DNA of 64,000 nucleotides from LZORAL124-50-18 sp051208045 (GTDB lineage Bacteria > Pseudomonadota > Gammaproteobacteria > Pseudomonadales > Oleiphilaceae), in contig JBPJFY010000001.1 of NCBI GenBank assembly GCA_051208045.1, positions 124,001 through 188,000 on the forward strand, given 5' to 3'. The notes under the pieces were generated by a model. It did not search any database. It was not told the origin of the DNA and saw only the letters and a list, made by a program, of their open reading frames with translations. This document shows, in pieces, positions 60,150 to 64,000 of this stretch; within the stretch, counting starts at the first letter, position 1; each line of letters starts with the position of its first letter. The translations under genes were made by a program, and so were the position numbers.

Positions 60150-61643
60150 TCACTTCAAGTTAATCGTCATATTGGGGCCACCGGTGGCCTCTGCATCAAA
60201 CCAGCGTGCAGTGACGGTTTTCGTTTCAGTATAGAAGCGAACCGCTTGTTTCCCATACGCATGCTGGTCGCCATAGAAAGAATTTTTCCAGCCGGTGAAG
60301 GAAAAGAAGGGCAAAGGAACCGGAATCGGGACGTTAATGCCGACCTGACCCACCTCAATGTGATGCTGGAAATATCGTGCAGCACCCCCCGAGGCCGTAA
60401 AGATCGAGGTTCCATTGCCGTAGGGATTCGCGTTGATCAGATCGACCGCTTCTTCCAGGGAGGCCGCGTCCATGGTGAGCAACACCGGGCCGAAGATCTC
60501 CTCTTCGTAGATGCGCATTTCCGGGGTGACTTTGCTAAACACCGTCGGGCCAATCCAGTTGCCGTCAGGGTATTCGGGCAACGTAAATGCCGATCCGTCC
60601 ACCAGGCAATCTGCGCCTTCTGCCTTGCCGGAGGCAATCAGATCGAGCACACGATCTCGTGCCTGGGGGCTGATCAACGGGCCGAATCCTGCGTCTTCAT
60701 CATTCCATAAGCCGGGTTTCACCCGCGCAATCGCCTCGGCGACTTCGGGAATCCACTGTTGGCTCTCACCCACAAAAACCGCCACACTGATGGCCATGCA
60801 TCGCTGGCCAGCGGCCCCCACGGAAGCCCCCACCAGGTGATTGATCACCTGCTGCTTGTTGGCATCGGGCATTACGACCATGTGATTCTTTGCACCCGTC
60901 ATACATTGCACGCGCTTTAAATTCTGCGTGCCGGTGCGGTAAATATGCTGCCCTACCGTCGCAGAGCCAACAAAAGAGATGGCTTTAATGTCCGGATGAT
61001 TCAACAATTGATCCACCTGGGCTTTGCCGCCGTGCACCACCTGTAACACCTCTTTGGGAAAGCCGGCCTCCAGGAACAGTTCCGCCAGCCGCGTGGGAGT
61101 GAGTGGGTCCTGCTCAGAGGGCTTTAAGACGAACGTATTTCCGCACGCGATGGCCAGGGGAAACATCCACAACGGAATCATGGCCGGGAAGTTAAACGGC
61201 GTGATGCCTGCACACACCCCCAGAGGTTGAATCAAACTGTAGGTATCAATCTCGCGAGCGACATTCTCCACCGTTTCGCCCATCAGCAACGACGCAATAT
61301 TGCAGGCATGCTCAACCACCTCAATGCCCCGCCATACGTCCCCTTTGGCATCTGCGAAGGTTTTGCCGGTTTCCTGGCTCAGAGTTTCCGCGAGGTCGTC
61401 GTGATTCTGTTTGAGCAGGTATTGGTAGTTCAGCATTAAGCGCGCGCGTTCCGGAGGGGGAGCTTCCCGCCAGGAGGCAAACGCTGCTTTAGCACTGGCA
61501 ACAGCCCGTTCGATTTCTGATTCCGGTGCCGCAGGCGCTTCTGCGATGACCAGTCCCGTGGCGGGATTCGTTACCGGAATCCATTCATCGCTCTGGCTCT
61601 GTTGGAACTGACCTTCAATGAGTTGTGGGACACGTTGATGCAT
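60150..61643 (-). CDS. mmsA: CoA-acylating methylmalonate-semialdehyde dehydrogenase
   Basis: 497 residues; converts methylmalonate semialdehyde to propionyl-CoA, the last step of valine breakdown. ALDH fold with FNFPAMIPLWMFPLAIACGNTF, ISFVGSATVGQHIY, MTGAKNHMVVMPDA and the catalytic cysteine in GAAGQRCMAIS. The ATG at 61643 with AAGGAG is selected; the frame stays open far upstream but runs into the divergent regulator. First gene of the operon. The product, propionyl-CoA, connects to the propionate-type synthetase at the window start only through general metabolism. Confidence 0.95.
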   Translation of the reverse strand: MHQRVPQLIEGQFQQSQSDEWIPVTNPATGLVIAEAPAAPESEIERAVASAKAAFASWREAPPPERARLMLNYQYLLKQNHDDLAETLSQETGKTFADAKGDVWRGIEVVEHACNIASLLMGETVENVAREIDTYSLIQPLGVCAGITPFNFPAMIPLWMFPLAIACGNTFVLKPSEQDPLTPTRLAELFLEAGFPKEVLQVVHGGKAQVDQLLNHPDIKAISFVGSATVGQHIYRTGTQNLKRVQCMTGAKNHMVVMPDANKQQVINHLVGASVGAAGQRCMAISVAVFVGESQQWIPEVAEAIARVKPGLWNDEDAGFGPLISPQARDRVLDLIASGKAEGADCLVDGSAFTLPEYPDGNWIGPTVFSKVTPEMRIYEEEIFGPVLLTMDAASLEEAVDLINANPYGNGTSIFTASGGAARYFQHHIEVGQVGINVPIPVPLPFFSFTGWKNSFYGDQHAYGKQAVRFYTETKTVTARWFDAEATGGPNMTINLK

Positions 61644-61766
61644 GAGCGGCTCCTTGGTGTGTGTGATACATAATGCCCGGATATTGTTATTGTAGACCGA
61701 GTGGGGCATGATGCAGGATTGAATAAGTTGCTCGAAAGATGGACTATATTGTCCTGGGTGAATGCG

Positions 61767-62663
61767 ATGTCCTCTCCTTCCGAATGGCCACTGCCCAAGA
61801 CCGGGGTGCGCTTTGTTGTACCGGACGCCGTGTTGGCGCAATGTCGCGCACATGCACTTTGTCAGTCGGTGTATCCGCTGGCGATGGGCTTCTATCCGAC
61901 CGCCTATGCCCATGAAATCAGCCGGCCAGTGCACGATGATCATTTGATTATCTACTGCGTGGATGGGTGGGGGAGTGTGCGCATGGGGGAGTCCGTCGCG
62001 ACCACCGGTGCGAAACGGGTCGGACCGGGTGACTTGATCCTGTTGCCGGCGGGGTGTGCGCACGCTTATCAGGCCGACATGGATAACCCCTGGAGTATAT
62101 TTTGGTTGCATTTTCAGGGTAACCTGGCTCAGTTGTATCTGGACAACATGAGTGACGCCGGTGAGGCGGGTTGTTGGAATATCGGTGTGGCACCGTCGTT
62201 AGTCGCGGAGTTTGAACAGCTGCTTTCCTGTCGGGTGATGGCCTGGAGTACACAGGTCGCGGTCAACGTCTGTTGCCGTGTGCAGAGCCTGCTCAGCCAT
62301 TTCAGTTTACAGGTACTGCGTGCAGATCAGAAATATTCAGAGGCTTTGGATGTCAACGCGGTGCATGGCTTGATGTTGAGCCGTGTCGAGGGGCAGATTG
62401 ATCTGGAAGCGCTGGCCGCCCACTTTCACTATTCCCGGTTTTATTTCACCAAGATCTACAAACAGTTAACGGGCACCACCCCGATAAAACAGTTCATCCA
62501 ATACAAAATGGAACACGCCTGTTATCTGCTGGACAGTACCAGCTTACCGGTGAGTCAAGTGGCCAACCGGTTAGGATATGAAGATGCCTATTACTTTTCT
62601 CGATTGTTTAAAAAAACAGTCGGTGTATCACCGCGGGTGTATCGGAGTAAGGGGCGCGTATGA
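61767..62663 (+). CDS. AraC-family regulator divergent from mmsA
   Basis: About 298 residues. The N-terminal cupin-like ligand domain (about 25-150; YCVDGWGSVRM, GPGDLILLPAGCAHAYQAD) and the C-terminal AraC double helix-turn-helix (about 195-295; LEALAAHFHYSRFYFTKIYKQLTG and VSQVANRLGYEDAYYFSRLFKKTVGVSPRVYR) are clear. The divergent position points to control of the valine operon, as MmsR does in pseudomonads. Start: ATG at 61767; GTG at 61758 is possible. The 123-base gap to mmsA must contain both promoters. Confidence 0.88.
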   Translation: MSSPSEWPLPKTGVRFVVPDAVLAQCRAHALCQSVYPLAMGFYPTAYAHEISRPVHDDHLIIYCVDGWGSVRMGESVATTGAKRVGPGDLILLPAGCAHAYQADMDNPWSIFWLHFQGNLAQLYLDNMSDAGEAGCWNIGVAPSLVAEFEQLLSCRVMAWSTQVAVNVCCRVQSLLSHFSLQVLRADQKYSEALDVNAVHGLMLSRVEGQIDLEALAAHFHYSRFYFTKIYKQLTGTTPIKQFIQYKMEHACYLLDSTSLPVSQVANRLGYEDAYYFSRLFKKTVGVSPRVYRSKGRV

Positions 62664-62966
62664 GTTGAGGTGATTAGGCAACAGATTTATAGGATGCTTG
62701 ATAATCATTGTGTGGTGAGCATCCCCAATTGCTGAGTAATCAAGATCAGCTGCACGACCTTCATCGTCGAATGTCAATACACCCTTAAGGGGTAGATCTC
62801 GGAAGGACTGGTGACACGGCTAATAGACTGCCGTTAGGGTAGATTGTGGGGCACAATGCCGTTTTGATTTGGTTACTGTTCAACCCTGTGAGGATTGCAA
62901 GAAGGTGAGTTGATGTTATTGATAAGAGGCCCCGCAATTGCGAGGCACCTTCTAAAGTAACATGTA
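62664..62966. other. Intergenic region between the AraC gene and the PEP-CTERM gene
   Basis: Just over 300 bases. An inverted repeat GGATGCT/AGCATCC (62692-62698, 62718-62724) follows the AraC stop. On the minus strand an open stretch reads LPLKGVLTFDDEGRAADLD then YSAIGDAHH, protein-like but without a start and interrupted upstream, perhaps a gene remnant. A weak hairpin near 62929-62946 may end the PEP-CTERM transcript. Nothing else supported. Confidence 0.35.
62929..62946 (-). terminator. Weak terminator-like hairpin after the PEP-CTERM gene
   Basis: Minus strand GCCTCGC-AATT-GCGGGGC forms seven pairs (one G-U) but is followed by CTCTTATC rather than a full T-run, 20 bases past the stop codon. 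Confidence 0.4.
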
Positions 62967-63680
62967 TTAAGCTGTTTTTCTTCTGGATAAACCAAGGGCT
63001 GACAGAGCTAGACCGAATAGCGCTAATGTCGATGGCTCTGGAACCGCAGCCGTATCCGCTGTAACCGTAATAGAGTCAATTTGATGTGTTTCGTTTGCTG
63101 TATCCATTCCAATTAAGAAGTGAAGTGGTGCAGATATATCAAAGGATGAGAGAGAAAAGCTTCGTGTTTGTCCAAGAACAGTGAAGCTGAGATCGTTGGC
63201 GCTCAAATCAAATTCAAATATAGAAGTTGTTTGGCTGCCAACACCTTGTGTAGATGGGGTATATTCCGTTGGGCCCGGTGTATATGGGCCGAAAGTAACT
63301 CCATTAGAAGACGAGCCTGATGCGTCAAACGTGCGATTTCCATCCCAAAAGCCAAAGGCTGCGAAGTTGGTCCCATCCCACAAGCCCATTGTAAGGTCAG
63401 AGTCGGAACCAAGGCGAGTATTGCTAACCTCGACTGAGCCTGCAGTACCTACGCCTAAAGCGGATAGGTTAAGATCCACCAAGATATTATAGTTGGTAGA
63501 AGCAGCAAATTGCAGTGAACTTCCATTCAAACCTGCGTTACCGTTTGGTAGTGCAACATTGGAATTTGTCAATAGGTCAGCGCCTGAGATGACTAGCGCG
63601 TTAGTGCTAGAGGACAACGTAAACAATAGCGAAGTGGCGGCGAAGCCTGAAAGAAACTTTGAGTACGTAGGAATTTTCAT
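62967..63680 (-). CDS. PEP-CTERM sorting-domain secreted protein
   Basis: 237 residues from ATG 63680 (AAAGGGA upstream). The signal peptide (KFLSGFAATSLLFTLSSSTNA) is followed by a beta-rich, Ser/Thr/Asn-rich domain (LTMGLWDGTNFAAFGFWDGNRTFDAS, split by glycine-rich turns), and the C-terminal sorting tail VPEPSTLALFGLALSALGL plus SRRKTA: the PEP motif, a hydrophobic helix and a basic end. Such tails are cut by exosortase (EpsH/XrtA), and the proteins are linked to exopolysaccharide and biofilm or floc formation. No exosortase is encoded in the window. An upstream ATG at 63725 has no ribosome site and was rejected. Confidence 0.85.
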   Translation of the reverse strand: MKIPTYSKFLSGFAATSLLFTLSSSTNALVISGADLLTNSNVALPNGNAGLNGSSLQFAASTNYNILVDLNLSALGVGTAGSVEVSNTRLGSDSDLTMGLWDGTNFAAFGFWDGNRTFDASGSSSNGVTFGPYTPGPTEYTPSTQGVGSQTTSIFEFDLSANDLSFTVLGQTRSFSLSSFDISAPLHFLIGMDTANETHQIDSITVTADTAAVPEPSTLALFGLALSALGLSRRKTA

Positions 63681-64000
63681 TCGTGTTCCCTTTATTTGCT
63701 GAATAGATTTAATATCGTCAGCCATGCATAATTCGGACCAAAATGTGATTTATGTATCTATATAATATACGTAGGTTAGATTATCGAATGAATTGTTATG
63801 CATAGTAGTAAATAATTTTGACACTGATAGATCAAAGTGTGATAAGCGTCACATTTTCATCTGGCTATTGTTAAAAGATTGCTTCACCGATTCATCAGAT
63901 AGTTAATGTGAATACCTAAACCATAAAAAACCTGCGGCGATGCTAATGTTTTCTCTGTGAAAGCGTTTGTGTTTATTGGTAACTAGACTGTGTAAAAATT
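63681..64000. promoter_or_regulatory. AT-rich upstream region of the PEP-CTERM gene
   Basis: About 320 bases without a supported gene. It holds a consensus CRP-type site (63838-63853) and AT-rich promoter-like sequence (TATAATA in ATCTATATAATATACG at about 63756-63771). A gene beyond base 64000 could share this region. Confidence 0.45.
63838..63853. promoter_or_regulatory. crp site: Consensus CRP/Vfr-type site
   Basis: TGTGATAAGCGTCACA is an exact TGTGA-N6-TCACA, flanked by AAAG and TTTT in keeping with the extended consensus. It is 158 bases upstream of the PEP-CTERM start codon, suggesting cAMP-dependent control of that gene or of a gene past the window edge. Confidence 0.6.

Noticed and set aside
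61644..62111. 156-codon upstream extension of mmsA
   Set aside because: It runs through the divergent promoter into the AraC gene; the ATG at 61643 has AAGGAG and the expected N-terminus.

Overview
The window is one continuous stretch of a gammaproteobacterial chromosome, most likely from a marine or aquatic heterotroph. The signs are a homodimeric-type AceE with a two-lipoyl AceF, a complete valine catabolic operon, a type VI secretion system (T6SS), abundant cyclic-di-GMP and hybrid-kinase signalling, and a PEP-CTERM protein. I cannot name the species from sequence alone. No rRNA, tRNA or CRISPR array is visible.

Layout. 1-7.3 kb: the 3' part of a propionyl/acetyl-CoA synthetase gene, a small secreted protein, then aceE-aceF closed by a strong terminator. 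7.4-10.6 kb: a FIST-domain sensor gene paired with a PAS-GGDEF-EAL gene. 10.7-36.5 kb: a large T6SS island. It holds two nearly identical hcp genes and, divergent from them, a vgrG module (VgrG, DUF6484, DUF2169 adaptor, thiolase-fold protein, PAAR-like DUF4150, AHH nuclease toxin, Imm11-like immunity protein, HEAT-like TIGR02270 protein and a frameshifted second Imm11 copy). A regulatory trio follows (lipoprotein, c-heme HAMP sensor, Ser/Thr kinase), then tssA-B-C-C2-E-F-G-H, with a degenerate REP-associated transposase immediately behind clpV. The membrane-complex genes tssJ/K/L/M are absent from the window.

36.6-42.2 kb: a periplasmic solute-binding protein, two multi-domain signalling proteins, an unusual MiaA and an orphan Imm11-like gene. 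42.2-50.7 kb: a tightly overlapping, probably Fur-controlled minus-strand set (b-type membrane cytochrome, hexaheme cytochrome with a beta-propeller, FTR1 iron permease, FAD oxidoreductase, small helical periplasmic protein), preceded by a 690-residue secreted protein of unknown function. This looks like an undescribed iron-uptake or iron-redox system. 50.8-55.8 kb: a polytopic glycosyltransferase-like protein and a 1217-residue hybrid sensor kinase. 56.0-62.7 kb: a valine degradation operon (mmsA, isobutyryl-CoA dehydrogenase, enoyl-CoA hydratase, HIBYL-CoA hydrolase, mmsB) with a divergent AraC regulator. 62.9-64 kb: a PEP-CTERM protein with a consensus CRP-type site upstream.

Two systems deserve most attention. 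One is the T6SS with its own lipoprotein/heme-sensor/kinase unit, a second sheath paralogue placed behind a transcription attenuator, and evidence of effector-module exchange inside vgrG. The other is the FTR1-multiheme cytochrome operon. Function statements rest on motifs and family resemblance read by eye; no database search was run.
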